Of a stretch of 64,000 nt of DNA, positions 1 through 9,661 are shown one piece after another. The position numbers and the translations under genes were made by a program. This DNA comes from Fredericiella sp038205395 (GTDB lineage: Bacteria > Chloroflexota > Anaerolineae > Caldilineales > Caldilineaceae): positions 10,826 through 74,825 of the forward strand of contig JBBRBX010000008.1 of the NCBI GenBank assembly GCA_038205395.1, read 5' to 3'. The notes beneath the pieces were generated by a model. It was not told where the DNA came from and did not search any database. It saw only the letters and a program-made list of their open reading frames with translations. Each line of letters begins with the position of its first letter. Positions within the stretch are counted from its first letter, which is position 1.

Positions 1-661
1 CATTAAAAAAGATCACGGGGCTGATCATAGGCAGGGTGACGTGCACGATTTTGCGCAGCGTCGTGGCGCCGTCCAGTTCGGCGGCTTCCAGCAGTTCGCG
101 CGGCACATCCTGCAGCGAGGCGAGATAGATGACGACCGCACCGCCGATGGTCCAGAGGCTCATAATGATCAGCGCTGGTTTGGACCACTGCGGGCTGCCC
201 AGCCAGGCCGGGCCGGTGATGCCCACCATCGCCAGAAAGTAGTTGACGACGCCGTTGATGGGGTCGAACATCCACAGCCAGGTGATGGCCATCACCACCA
301 CGGGCATAATGCTGGGCAGATAGAAGACGGTGCGAAAGAAAGAGAGGCCGCGCACCCTGGCATTGAGCAGCATCGCCAGCAGGATGCCCGCCACCGCGGC
401 CAGCGGCACGGAAAAGAGAGAATAGTAGCCGGTGTTGTACAGCCCGGTGAGAAAGCGCCCATCGTCGAACAAGCCCGCATAGTTCTCCAGCCCGACCCAC
501 TTGGGGCTGTCGAGAATGGGATAAAAGGTGAAGCTGTAGTAGAGCGAGGCGAAAAAGGGATAGAGCCGGAAGGCGACAAAGCCCACGATCCAGGGTGAGA
601 TAAAGAGCAGCCCGGTGCGCAGCGAGCGCCGCTCCTGCCGTGTCAGTTTGCGAAGACGCAT
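1..661 (-). CDS. Sugar ABC transporter permease, MalF type (3' end beyond window)
   Basis: Inner-membrane permease of a CUT1-type carbohydrate importer. About 220 residues are visible before the frame leaves the window, so the gene is truncated by the window edge, not broken. The protein begins MRLRKLTRQERRSLRTG, followed by a first membrane segment (LLFISPWIVGFVAF) and the usual MalF loop (WVGLENYAGLF). The cytoplasmic EAA loop that contacts the ATPase is present (ELLEAAELDGATTLRKI). The ATG at 661 follows an AGGTGA element overlapping the stop codon of the upstream permease 11 bases away, suggesting translational coupling. It is the third gene of the operon binding protein, MalG-type, MalF-type; the permease order is the reverse of the common one. 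The substrate cannot be read from the sequence. Confidence 0.93.
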   Translation of the reverse strand, partial: MRLRKLTRQERRSLRTGLLFISPWIVGFVAFRLYPFFASLYYSFTFYPILDSPKWVGLENYAGLFDDGRFLTGLYNTGYYSLFSVPLAAVAGILLAMLLNARVRGLSFFRTVFYLPSIMPVVVMAITWLWMFDPINGVVNYFLAMVGITGPAWLGSPQWSKPALIIMSLWTIGGAVVIYLASLQDVPRELLEAAELDGATTLRKIVHVTLPMISPVIFFN

Positions 662-672
662 CGTATCGTCAC

Positions 673-1572
673 CTAGCCTTTCAGCCCCGTCATCGTAATG
701 CCTTCGATGAAGGTGCGCTGCGCAAAGAAGAAGAGGATGAGAATCGGCACAACGCTCATCACCGACGCCGCCATAATCCAGGCGGAATTGGAAAAACCGT
801 AGGCCGAGCGCATGTTGGCGATCCCCAACGAAATGGTGTAGAGCGCGCTGTCGTTGATAAAGATCAGCGGCCCGAAGTAGTCATTCCAACTGCCGATAAA
901 CTGAAAGAGGGCCACCACGGCTAAGGCCGGTTTGGCCAGCGGCAGCACGATCTGGGCAAAGATGCGCAGTTCCGACGCCCCATCCACGTAAGCGGCATCG
1001 GAGAGTTCCTGCGGCAGCGTCATGAAAAACTGGCGCAGGAGAAAGATGAAAAAGGGGCTGCCGAGAAAGACCGGCACAATCAACGGGTTGTAGGTGTTGA
1101 TCCAGTTCAAGTTTTTGAAGATCAGATAGAGCGGGATGAAGGTGACAAAGCTGGGCAGAATCAGTGTCGCCAGCACCAGGGTAAAGACCGCATCGCGCCC
1201 GATCCAGCGCACGCGCGCAAAGCCGTAGGCGATCAGCGAATTGGACAAGACGGCCCCGATGACGGAGGGGACGGCAATGTACAGCGTGTTCAACAGGTAT
1301 TGCAGAAAGTTCGCCTGGCGCAGCGCTTCCCCATAGTTGTCCCAGCGGATGGGGTTGGGTATCCAGACAATCGGATAGACGGCCAGTTCGCTGGGATTCT
1401 TGAGCGAGGTGGAAACCATCCAGGCCCAGGGCAGGATAAAGAAAAAGGCGAAGACGAGCAGCAGCAGGTATTTGGTCCCCCCGGCTAGCAGGCGCGTCGT
1501 CTGTGAACTGACTGCTCTGGGCGGTTGGTCTGCCAGGCGCGTGGAAGCCGGCAGTTTGGTCGACGCAGTCAA
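673..1572 (-). CDS. Sugar ABC transporter permease, MalG type
   Basis: Second permease of the CUT1 importer, about 299 residues with six predicted membrane segments. MalG-type marks are the early WMVSTSLK segment, the EAA loop (ELSDAAYVDGASELRIF) and the typical C-terminus ending MTGLKG. I prefer the TTG start at 1572 because an AAAGGAG ribosome site lies just upstream; the longer GTG frame from 1614 would begin inside a strong hairpin (1598-1631). It lies 75 bases downstream of the binding-protein gene. The two permeases presumably form the membrane channel with an ATPase encoded elsewhere. Confidence 0.93.
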   Translation of the reverse strand: MTASTKLPASTRLADQPPRAVSSQTTRLLAGGTKYLLLLVFAFFFILPWAWMVSTSLKNPSELAVYPIVWIPNPIRWDNYGEALRQANFLQYLLNTLYIAVPSVIGAVLSNSLIAYGFARVRWIGRDAVFTLVLATLILPSFVTFIPLYLIFKNLNWINTYNPLIVPVFLGSPFFIFLLRQFFMTLPQELSDAAYVDGASELRIFAQIVLPLAKPALAVVALFQFIGSWNDYFGPLIFINDSALYTISLGIANMRSAYGFSNSAWIMAASVMSVVPILILFFFAQRTFIEGITMTGLKG

Positions 1573-1597
1573 AGCAAGCTCCTTTCGTTTGCAGGCG

Positions 1598-1631
1598 GGA
1601 GGTGATCGCCGCACCCGCGGCGATCACCTCC
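1598..1631 (-). promoter_or_regulatory. Intercistronic stem-loop between binding-protein and permease genes
   Basis: A perfect 15-bp inverted repeat (arms 1598-1612 and 1617-1631, loop ACCC) sits 16 bases after the stop codon of the binding protein and before the permease start. In maltose-type operons such a hairpin stabilises the upstream message or terminates part of transcription, so that more binding protein than permease is made; that role is inferred here. Confidence 0.75.
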
Positions 1632-1647
1632 TATCGGCTGCCGGCGG

Positions 1648-3069
1648 TTAGCCCTGGCTCTGCGACAACCAGGTGTCCAGTTCCTTTTGCGCGGCTGCAG
1701 TCACCCCATCGAGCGCTTCCTGGGCGCCCTTTTCCCCTAAACGCACCTGTTCCACTTCCGAATTCATCAGCGACTGGTACGAGTTGCTGGTAGGAATCTT
1801 GGGCGGGAAGAGGTACTGGTCGGAGTCGTAGAGATCGGCCAGGAAAATATCGCCGTAGCCGGGGCATTTGGCCATAACATTTTCCTGGAAGCGCGGATAG
1901 TCTTTCATCTCCTTGGAGACCGGCCCGTTGACGCACAGCCAGACTTCAAAGAGGCTGCTGTACACGTCGCGGTTGCCGGTGGCGCCGGTCAGGGTGCTGA
2001 TGATGTCCCACGCCGCGGCGGGGTCTTTGGAGCCGACAGGGATAATCCAGCCGTCGCCGTAGGTGTACATGCCCTTCTTTTCTTGGTTGGCGGGCTGGGG
2101 CAGCGGCCAGACCGTGTACTCAAAGCCTTCGGGCTGGAAGCGGTTGATCGTGTCGAAGTGCCACGGCCCTGTCACATAGGTCGCGCGCAGACCGGCCAGG
2201 AAGGGGTCCTGTCCAGCGGAACGTTCGGTGCGGCCCGCCAGCGAGGCGTTGTACTTCTGCAATTTTTCGACGCCGATCCGCTGCCACCAATCCGCCATCC
2301 ACTGCGCCGCACGCACATTGTTGGGGTGGTTGGCCGTGATCGTGGTGCCATCCTCGGAAACATACTGGCCCAGGAAGCGGCCCATCACCATTTCGTACCA
2401 GTTGAAATCGCCGCCCAGCACATCGATGTTGCCGCTGCCGTCATAGGTGGTCATCTTCTCCCAGGCGTCGGTCAGCTCTTCCAGCGTCTGCGGCGGGGCT
2501 GCCGGGTCGACGCCCTGCGCTTCCGCCAGCTTGGTGTTGACGAAGATGCCCATGCACTGATTCCACATGCTGGCATAATAGAGGTTGCCGTTATATACGC
2601 CCAGATCCCAGATGGCAGGCAGCATCCAGTCCTTGAGGGTTTTGACTTGTTCCGGCAGGCCGACTTCATCCAGCGGCAGCAGTGCTTTCTGGGCCGCCAG
2701 TTGATAGGCGGTGGCGGCGCCAAAGACAATGGCCGTGCCGGGCGGGTTGCCGCTGGAGACGGCGGCCAGCAGCTTCTGGTTCATCGAGTCGGGCACGACG
2801 ACGTGTTTGGCGACTACTTTGTCCTGTGACTTGTTGTAATCGGCGAGAATCAATTCAATGTTGGAGGCCATGGATTCCGTCCAGCCTGTCCATACTTCCA
2901 GCTCGACCGGCGCGGCAGCAGCGCTTTCTCCGCCTGCCGCCGCCGGCGCTGCGGGCGCTGAAGCCGGCGCGGCCGTACAAGCACTCAGCAGCAGCAGCCC
3001 CGATATGCCGGCGCCCGCGCGCAAAAAGTCGCGCCGGGAGATGGATGTGGAATTTGCCATTTCTTTCAT
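1648..3069 (-). CDS. Carbohydrate ABC transporter substrate-binding lipoprotein (family 1)
   Basis: Extracytoplasmic binding protein of 473 residues delivering a sugar to the permeases encoded just downstream. The N-terminus has a twin-arginine-like signal (SRRDFLRAG, residues 11-19) followed by a lipobox ending LLSAC, with Cys31 the likely lipidated residue. Then comes a low-complexity Ala-Pro spacer and a mature protein beginning VELEVWTGWTESM, typical of the extracellular binding protein family 1 fold. The ATG at 3069 has an AAGGAG site seven bases upstream. A near-consensus promoter lies about 230 bases upstream (3297-3326). The substrate is unknown; no sugar-degrading enzyme is seen next to this operon inside the window. 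Confidence 0.93.
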   Translation of the reverse strand: MKEMANSTSISRRDFLRAGAGISGLLLLSACTAAPASAPAAPAAAGGESAAAAPVELEVWTGWTESMASNIELILADYNKSQDKVVAKHVVVPDSMNQKLLAAVSSGNPPGTAIVFGAATAYQLAAQKALLPLDEVGLPEQVKTLKDWMLPAIWDLGVYNGNLYYASMWNQCMGIFVNTKLAEAQGVDPAAPPQTLEELTDAWEKMTTYDGSGNIDVLGGDFNWYEMVMGRFLGQYVSEDGTTITANHPNNVRAAQWMADWWQRIGVEKLQKYNASLAGRTERSAGQDPFLAGLRATYVTGPWHFDTINRFQPEGFEYTVWPLPQPANQEKKGMYTYGDGWIIPVGSKDPAAAWDIISTLTGATGNRDVYSSLFEVWLCVNGPVSKEMKDYPRFQENVMAKCPGYGDIFLADLYDSDQYLFPPKIPTSNSYQSLMNSEVEQVRLGEKGAQEALDGVTAAAQKELDTWLSQSQG

Positions 3070-3083
3070 CGTTCGTTCTCCTT

Positions 3084-3095
3084 AGATCATGATCT
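3084..3095. promoter_or_regulatory. Palindrome AGATCATGATCT at the ribosome-binding region
   Basis: A perfect 12-bp palindrome lies directly upstream of the AAGGAG site of the binding-protein gene starting at 3069. It could be a protein-binding site or a small mRNA hairpin close to the start codon. The role is a guess; only the symmetry is seen. Confidence 0.35.
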
Positions 3096-3271
3096 GTGAA
3101 AAATCACTCTGAATAGCCATTTTGGAAAGTCACCCAATGCACGTATACGGCGTCTGCCGGTAGCGCACAAACGAACATGCGTGAGCTGGCGGCGGGCGAC
3201 GGCTGGGCGGGGGAAATTGTTGATTTGGTTGGTTTGGAGCTTAGTTGAAAAGTGTCGCCGTGCGCTGATCG

Positions 3272-3326
3272 GCCAGCGTTCTGGCAACGTTGTCTAAGTA
3301 TAGCGCAGGCATTGGAGGGCTGTCAA
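3272..3326 (-). promoter_or_regulatory. Sigma70-type promoter with operator-like repeat for the ABC operon
   Basis: On the minus strand a TTGACA box (3321-3326) and a TATACT box (3297-3302) are separated by 18 bases. Just downstream of the expected start is an inverted repeat GCCAG-CGTT-CTGGC (3272-3285) next to GGCAACGTT, resembling a LacI-family operator. The leader to the ATG at 3069 would be about 220 bases. In the rest of the 315-base gap (3070-3384) I see only the palindrome at 3084-3095 and the repeat at 3338-3380. Confidence 0.65.
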
Positions 3327-3337
3327 TTGATCGGATG

Positions 3338-3380
3338 TTTTAACGCAGAGGCGCCTCCTCTGCGCCTCTGCGTTAAAATC
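3338..3380. repeat. Inverted repeat of the AACGCAGAGGCG family, likely terminator (copy 1)
   Basis: A perfect 17-bp inverted repeat (arms 3338-3354 and 3362-3378, 7-base loop) begins four bases after the stop codon of the minus-strand gene ending at 3385. In the sense direction of that gene it ends in TTTT-rich arms, so it can act as a rho-independent terminator. Its outer 16-17 bases on each side recur at 28287-28314, also a few bases after a minus-strand stop codon. This marks a dispersed repeat family. Confidence 0.75.
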
Positions 3381-3384
3381 CTGC

Positions 3385-4968
3385 TTACTGGCGCAGGAAG
3401 TCCCACAATATCCCATGCACCACCTGTTCGACCTGGGAGTGGTCGTCGCTGAAGATGGGGGTGTCTGCAGGGGGAGCGGCTGCACGCGCATAGGATGCGG
3501 CCTGCTGCGCAAAGCTGCGAAATTCGGCGGGCAAGCCGGGCGACAGCCCCTGCACGCGCGTCAGAAAGTGGTTGAGCGTTGTAGCCTGGCGCGTGGCGAC
3601 GACCAGCGAATTGCCCAGGGTGTGCGGCGGCCCCGGCTCGTCGATGACAAAGACTGTGGGAAACACCTGGCCCAGCGTGGCCGCCAGCGCATCCACCAGC
3701 GTAAAATTGGTGGGCGTCCGCCCCACGTTGATCGCCACGACGCCGTCTGCGCTGAGGTGGTCGTGCAGAAGGCGGAAGAACTCGACCGTGGTCAGTTGAA
3801 AGGGGATGTAGGGCGGGCGGTAGGCGTCGACCGCAATCACATCATAGCGGGCACCCTCCGGCTGCTGCGCCAGCCAGCGCCGCCCGTCCGCCGCCACGGC
3901 CGTGTAGTTGGGCCAGGTCGCGCCAAAATAGTCCGCCCCCACCTGCAGAATCTGCGGGTCGAGTTCCACGCCGGTGATGGGCAGCGGGCCGTAGATGTCG
4001 GTGTACAGCCCCGCCACGGTGCCCCCCGCCGCGCCGATCAGCAGCAGGTTGGCGGCGTCGTGGCTACGAAAGAGGGGGGCGAGCAGAAAGTAGTCCCAGA
4101 TGCCGCTGCTCAACAGCGCATCCGGGTGGTAGACGGAGTGAATCCCCGTGCCGTCGTTGAGCTTGAGATGGCGCTCGCTGCCCCACTGGCGCACGGCGAT
4201 GTAGTTGAAGGCGCTTTCGTCCTCATAGATGATCTGCCCGCTGCGCCCGTCGTCCCATGCCGCGCGCACGCCGGTGGGCTGGGTGAAAAGCGCCAGCGCC
4301 AGCGTAAGGACCAGGGCGGCCAGCGGAATCCAGCGGTGGGGCCGGCGCAGTGTGGAGAGGCTGAGCACGGCCAGCAGCAGCAGCGCCAGCAGGTAAAAGG
4401 TCCAGCGTGTGCCGAAGGTGGGGATCAGCCAGAGCACGGGCAGAAAGGCCCCGACCAGGCTGCCGGCGGTGGCGATGGCGGAGAAGCGCCCGGCGATGCT
4501 GCCTGTGTTGGCGACATCGGTCACAGCCAGCCGCACGGCCCAGGGCGTGGCTGTGCCCAGCAGGATGGCGGGCAGGGCAAAGAGCAGCACAACCGCCAGC
4601 AGTGCCCCGGCCAGCAGCCCAGGGGCAAAATTCGCCATGCCGGTGGCGGCCAGGTGCAGCACCGGCGTGCTGAGCAGCGGGATCAGCGCTATCCCCAGCG
4701 CCGCTGCGGTCAAGGTGATGTCGAGCATACGCCGCTGCGGGTAACGGTCCGCCAGCCGCCCGCCCAGCCAGGCGCCTACCGCCAGCGCCAGCAGGATCAG
4801 CCCGATCAGCGCCGCCCAGACCAGTTGCGAGTTGCCGAAGGCCGGCTCCAGCAGCCGTGAGGCGCTGAACTCCATGCCCAGCGTGACGAGACCGGCGGTG
4901 AAGACGAGGAGGGAGAGGTCGAAGGGAGAGCGGCTGTAGGTGCGCCTGTCCCCACGTGGTATCGTCAT
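3385..4968 (-). CDS. Membrane protein with spermidine-synthase-like methyltransferase-fold domain
   Basis: A 527-residue fusion. The N-terminal ~225 residues form seven or eight hydrophobic segments (for example LVWAALIGLILLALAVGAWL) resembling a small MFS-like bundle. The C-terminal half is a spermidine-synthase (SpeE)-like Rossmann domain with the nucleotide-binding stretch LLIGAAGGTVAG, the acidic GVELDP, and VIAVDAYRPP at the position of the catalytic Asp region. Such membrane-anchored SpeE homologues are common in bacteria, and whether they make polyamines is unproven. The ATG at 4968 overlaps the stop of the DUF433 gene (ATGA), so translation is probably coupled. A hairpin repeat right after the stop is the likely terminator. 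Confidence 0.85.
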   Translation of the reverse strand: MTIPRGDRRTYSRSPFDLSLLVFTAGLVTLGMEFSASRLLEPAFGNSQLVWAALIGLILLALAVGAWLGGRLADRYPQRRMLDITLTAAALGIALIPLLSTPVLHLAATGMANFAPGLLAGALLAVVLLFALPAILLGTATPWAVRLAVTDVANTGSIAGRFSAIATAGSLVGAFLPVLWLIPTFGTRWTFYLLALLLLAVLSLSTLRRPHRWIPLAALVLTLALALFTQPTGVRAAWDDGRSGQIIYEDESAFNYIAVRQWGSERHLKLNDGTGIHSVYHPDALLSSGIWDYFLLAPLFRSHDAANLLLIGAAGGTVAGLYTDIYGPLPITGVELDPQILQVGADYFGATWPNYTAVAADGRRWLAQQPEGARYDVIAVDAYRPPYIPFQLTTVEFFRLLHDHLSADGVVAINVGRTPTNFTLVDALAATLGQVFPTVFVIDEPGPPHTLGNSLVVATRQATTLNHFLTRVQGLSPGLPAEFRSFAQQAASYARAAAPPADTPIFSDDHSQVEQVVHGILWDFLRQ

Positions 4969-5339
4969 TTTTGCTCTTGATCCGAGTCTAGAGCGGCCGC
5001 ACGCTCCAGTGCTGCCTCATCTGCGATCTGAGCGTCGATTGCTGTGCGATGCTCAGCGTAGAATGCTAGTGCCGCCAGCACTTGCTCGACTGACAAACCG
5101 TAATCAGATGCCACCTCGGCGGGCGTCATGCCCCACGTGTTGACGGCGATGACTAGCGTCTGCACGCGCAGATTTGTGCCGCGCAAGACGGGCTTTGGAC
5201 CGGCTGCACCATGCCGGTAGACAACTTGTGCAGAATCTAGACGACCGAGTGGTTCCACAATGCACCTTTTATCGATACGTTCAAAGCTGTATACATGCTT
5301 ATAATAATGTATCACAGCAAGGCTCTGTAGCGATGCCAC
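4965..5339 (-). CDS. DUF433 domain protein
   Basis: Small soluble protein, 124 residues from the GTG at 5339. A GTG at 5258 preceded by AAAAGGTG would give 97 residues and fits the family length better. The core is typical of DUF433: GPKPVLRGTNLRVQTLV, then WGMTPAEVASDYGLSVEQV and an ALAFYAEHR helix. DUF433 proteins are small helix-turn-helix-like proteins often found as antitoxin-type partners of PIN-like toxins. Here no toxin is adjacent; the downstream partner is instead the membrane/SpeE-like gene, overlapping by four bases. It might regulate its own operon through the palindrome at 5355-5366. Confidence 0.8.
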   Translation of the reverse strand: MASLQSLAVIHYYKHVYSFERIDKRCIVEPLGRLDSAQVVYRHGAAGPKPVLRGTNLRVQTLVIAVNTWGMTPAEVASDYGLSVEQVLAALAFYAEHRTAIDAQIADEAALERAAALDSDQEQK

Positions 5340-5354
5340 GGATTAGCCGATTAG

Positions 5355-5366
5355 CCGGTTAACCGG
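5355..5366. promoter_or_regulatory. Palindrome CCGGTTAACCGG between divergent small genes
   Basis: A perfect 12-bp palindrome sits in the 63-base gap between the divergent DUF433 and DUF2442 genes, preceded by a direct repeat of GATTAGCC. Its place suggests an operator controlling one or both genes; binding by the DUF433 protein is a guess. Confidence 0.4.
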
Positions 5367-5402
5367 TTCTTTGGTTTAGTCATCTTGCAGGAGGGTTAGA
5401 CG

Positions 5403-5699
5403 ATGAATAGACTTGGCACGCGCGTCCGTGTTCGGGCAGTGCAGCCCCAGGAGCTTTTTGCAGTGCTCGTGACTTTCGAGAACGGCGCTGAACGCGAGAT
5501 TGATCTTGAACCTTACCTGCATGGGCCAATCTTTGAATTGATCCGCTCAGATCGAGCGCTGTTCTGCGCCATGCGGGTCGAAGGCGGCACAATTGCCTGG
5601 GAAAATGGCGCCGACATTGATCCAGATGTTCTGTACTATGGTTTGACGCCGGCCTGGCGGGAGAAAGAGGCTGCAGGACAAAAAGCGGCCCCAGGTTGA
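5403..5699 (+). CDS. DUF2442 domain protein
   Basis: A 98-residue protein starting eight bases after an AGGAGGG ribosome site. The signature of DUF2442 is clear: VLVTFENGAEREIDLEPYL, HGPIFELIRSD, then a core ending TIAWENGADIDPDVLYY. Members are small proteins often encoded next to DUF4160 proteins and are suspected antitoxins; no such partner is seen here. It is transcribed away from the DUF433 gene and towards fadA. Its last codons and its stop lie inside the terminator hairpin at 5682-5716. Confidence 0.8.
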   Translation: MNRLGTRVRVRAVQPQELFAVLVTFENGAEREIDLEPYLHGPIFELIRSDRALFCAMRVEGGTIAWENGADIDPDVLYYGLTPAWREKEAAGQKAAPG

Positions 5700-5716
5700 T
5701 AACCCGGGGCCGCTTT
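5682..5716. terminator. Bidirectional terminator between DUF2442 and fadA genes
   Basis: An 11-bp perfect stem (AAAGCGGCCCC, arms 5682-5692 and 5706-5716) is flanked by A and T runs. The stop codon of the plus-strand gene lies in the loop region. It is placed between convergent genes and can serve both. Confidence 0.75.
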
Positions 5717-5741
5717 GGGCTGCGCTTTAGCCGGCGAGCGC

Positions 5742-6917
5742 TCAGTTCATCAACTGGATAATACCGGCGGCCCCCATTCCTCCGCCGATGCACATGCTGA
5801 TCATCCCCGTCTGCTTGCCCTGGCGCTGCAGTTCGTGGATCATCTGCACGGTCAGCTTGGCCCCGGTGCAGCCGAGCGGGTGGCCGAGCGCAATTGCGCC
5901 GCCGTTGACGTTGATCTTCTCCTCATCCATCTCCAGCGTGCGCACGACCGCCAGCGCCTGGGCGGCGAAGGCTTCGTTTAGTTCAATCAGGTCGATGTCG
6001 CCTAGTTCCATGCCCGCATACTTGAGCGCCTTGGGCACGGCGGCGATGGGGCCGATGCCCATCACTTCGGGCGGCACGCCCCCCACGGCAAAGCTGACAA
6101 AGCGGGCCAGCGGCTTGAGGCCCAGCGCCAGCGCCTTTTCTTCACTCATAATGAGCACCGCCGCCGCGCCGTCGCTGGTCTGGCTGCTGTTGCCTGCCGT
6201 GACCGAGCCTTTCATCGCAAAGGCCGGGCGCAGATTGCCCAGCGCATCCAGGCTGGTTTCGCGTCGGATGCCTTCGTCTTTGGCAAAGGTGGCTGTCGTC
6301 TCCTTGACGCTGCTGCCCTGGCCCAGCTTGGTGGTCACTTCCAGCGGGAGCACTTCGGCGTCGAATTTGCCGGCGTCCTGCGCCGCAGCTGCGCGCTGGT
6401 GCGAGCGCAGGGCAAAGGCGTCCTGGTCGGCGCGCGAGATTTCATACTGTTTGGCGACGTTTTCCGCCGTCAGCCCCATGCCCAGATAGACGCCCGGATA
6501 TTCCGAGGCTAGATAGGGGTTGGGCACAAACTTGTTGCCGATCATTGGCACCATCGACATACTCTCGACGCCGCCGGCGACGATGCAGTCCCCCATCCCC
6601 GCCATGATCTGCTGGGCGGCGGCGGCAATCGACTGCAGGCCGGACGAGCAGAAGCGGTTGATGGTCTGGCCGGCAGTCTCGTAGGAGAGGCCGGCGCGCA
6701 GGCTGACGATGCGCGCCAAGTTCATACCTTGTTCGGCTTCCGGGAAGGCGCAGCCCAGCACCACATCCTCGACCTCTTTGGGGTCGATGCCGGCGCGCTC
6801 GATCACGGCTTTGACGATTTCCGCCGCCATATCGTCGGGGCGAAATGTTCGCAGCGTACCCTTGGGCGCTCTGCCCACCGCGGTACGGGCCGCAGACACA
6901 ATAACAGCGTTACGCAT
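5742..6917 (-). CDS. fadA: Acetyl-CoA acyltransferase (thiolase)
   Basis: Cytosolic thiolase of 391 residues catalysing the last step of fatty-acid beta-oxidation, thiolytic cleavage of 3-ketoacyl-CoA. The nucleophilic cysteine is Cys90 in NRFCSSG. The C-terminal catalytic His346 lies in ALGHPLGCTG and the second cysteine, Cys376, in MCIGGGMGAAG. Length and motif order are normal for degradative thiolases. It lies 36 bases downstream of fadN on the same strand, an arrangement like the fadN-fadA operon of Bacillus; no acyl-CoA dehydrogenase gene (fadE) follows in the window. The ATG at 6917 is preceded by an AAGGAG site. Confidence 0.95.
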   Translation of the reverse strand: MRNAVIVSAARTAVGRAPKGTLRTFRPDDMAAEIVKAVIERAGIDPKEVEDVVLGCAFPEAEQGMNLARIVSLRAGLSYETAGQTINRFCSSGLQSIAAAAQQIMAGMGDCIVAGGVESMSMVPMIGNKFVPNPYLASEYPGVYLGMGLTAENVAKQYEISRADQDAFALRSHQRAAAAQDAGKFDAEVLPLEVTTKLGQGSSVKETTATFAKDEGIRRETSLDALGNLRPAFAMKGSVTAGNSSQTSDGAAAVLIMSEEKALALGLKPLARFVSFAVGGVPPEVMGIGPIAAVPKALKYAGMELGDIDLIELNEAFAAQALAVVRTLEMDEEKINVNGGAIALGHPLGCTGAKLTVQMIHELQRQGKQTGMISMCIGGGMGAAGIIQLMN

Positions 6918-6953
6918 TTGGTTATCTCCTTAATAGCACTCACCCGCCCGGCG

Positions 6954-9392
<2,439 letters not shown>

Positions 9393-9661
9393 TGCGATTT
9401 GCTCCTTGCAAAACGGGATTGGGCAGGCAAACTCGATCTACATGCAATCAATTTGGTATAGCGATACAATTGGTGCAGCGGTGTCATGCCACCACCTGGT
9501 CAAGCGTGACACCATCCAGCGTCAAGCAGAGGGCGAGTTGCCTCGCCCCCTGTCCGTCGCCTGTGCCGCTAGTCTGGCACGCGCCTGTTTTGGAATGGTT
9601 GTGACTGGATTGATGCGCCGGTCACTGATCAGCGGCAGGTCTGTGGCAGGTCTGTGACAGA
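9393..9661. other. Intergenic region: fadN promoter side and peptidase 3' side
   Basis: This 269-base gap lies between two minus-strand genes. A small hairpin (GGGCGAG at 9531-9537, CTCGCCC at 9542-9548) may end the peptidase transcript. A partly symmetrical AT-rich stretch around 9451-9472 (TTGGTATAGCGATACAATTG) could be an operator for fadN. Two tandem copies of GGCAGGTCTGT lie near 9640. No gene is seen. Confidence 0.4.

Noticed and set aside
1573..1614. GTG start at 1614 for the MalG-type permease
   Set aside because: It would begin inside a perfect 15-bp hairpin and lacks a ribosome site, while the TTG at 1572 has AAAGGAG at normal distance.
4965..5699. A classical toxin-antitoxin operon
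   Set aside because: DUF433 and DUF2442 proteins are both of suspected antitoxin type, but they are divergent and no toxin domain (PIN, DUF4160, RelE, HicA) is seen. The idea stays only as a weak possibility.
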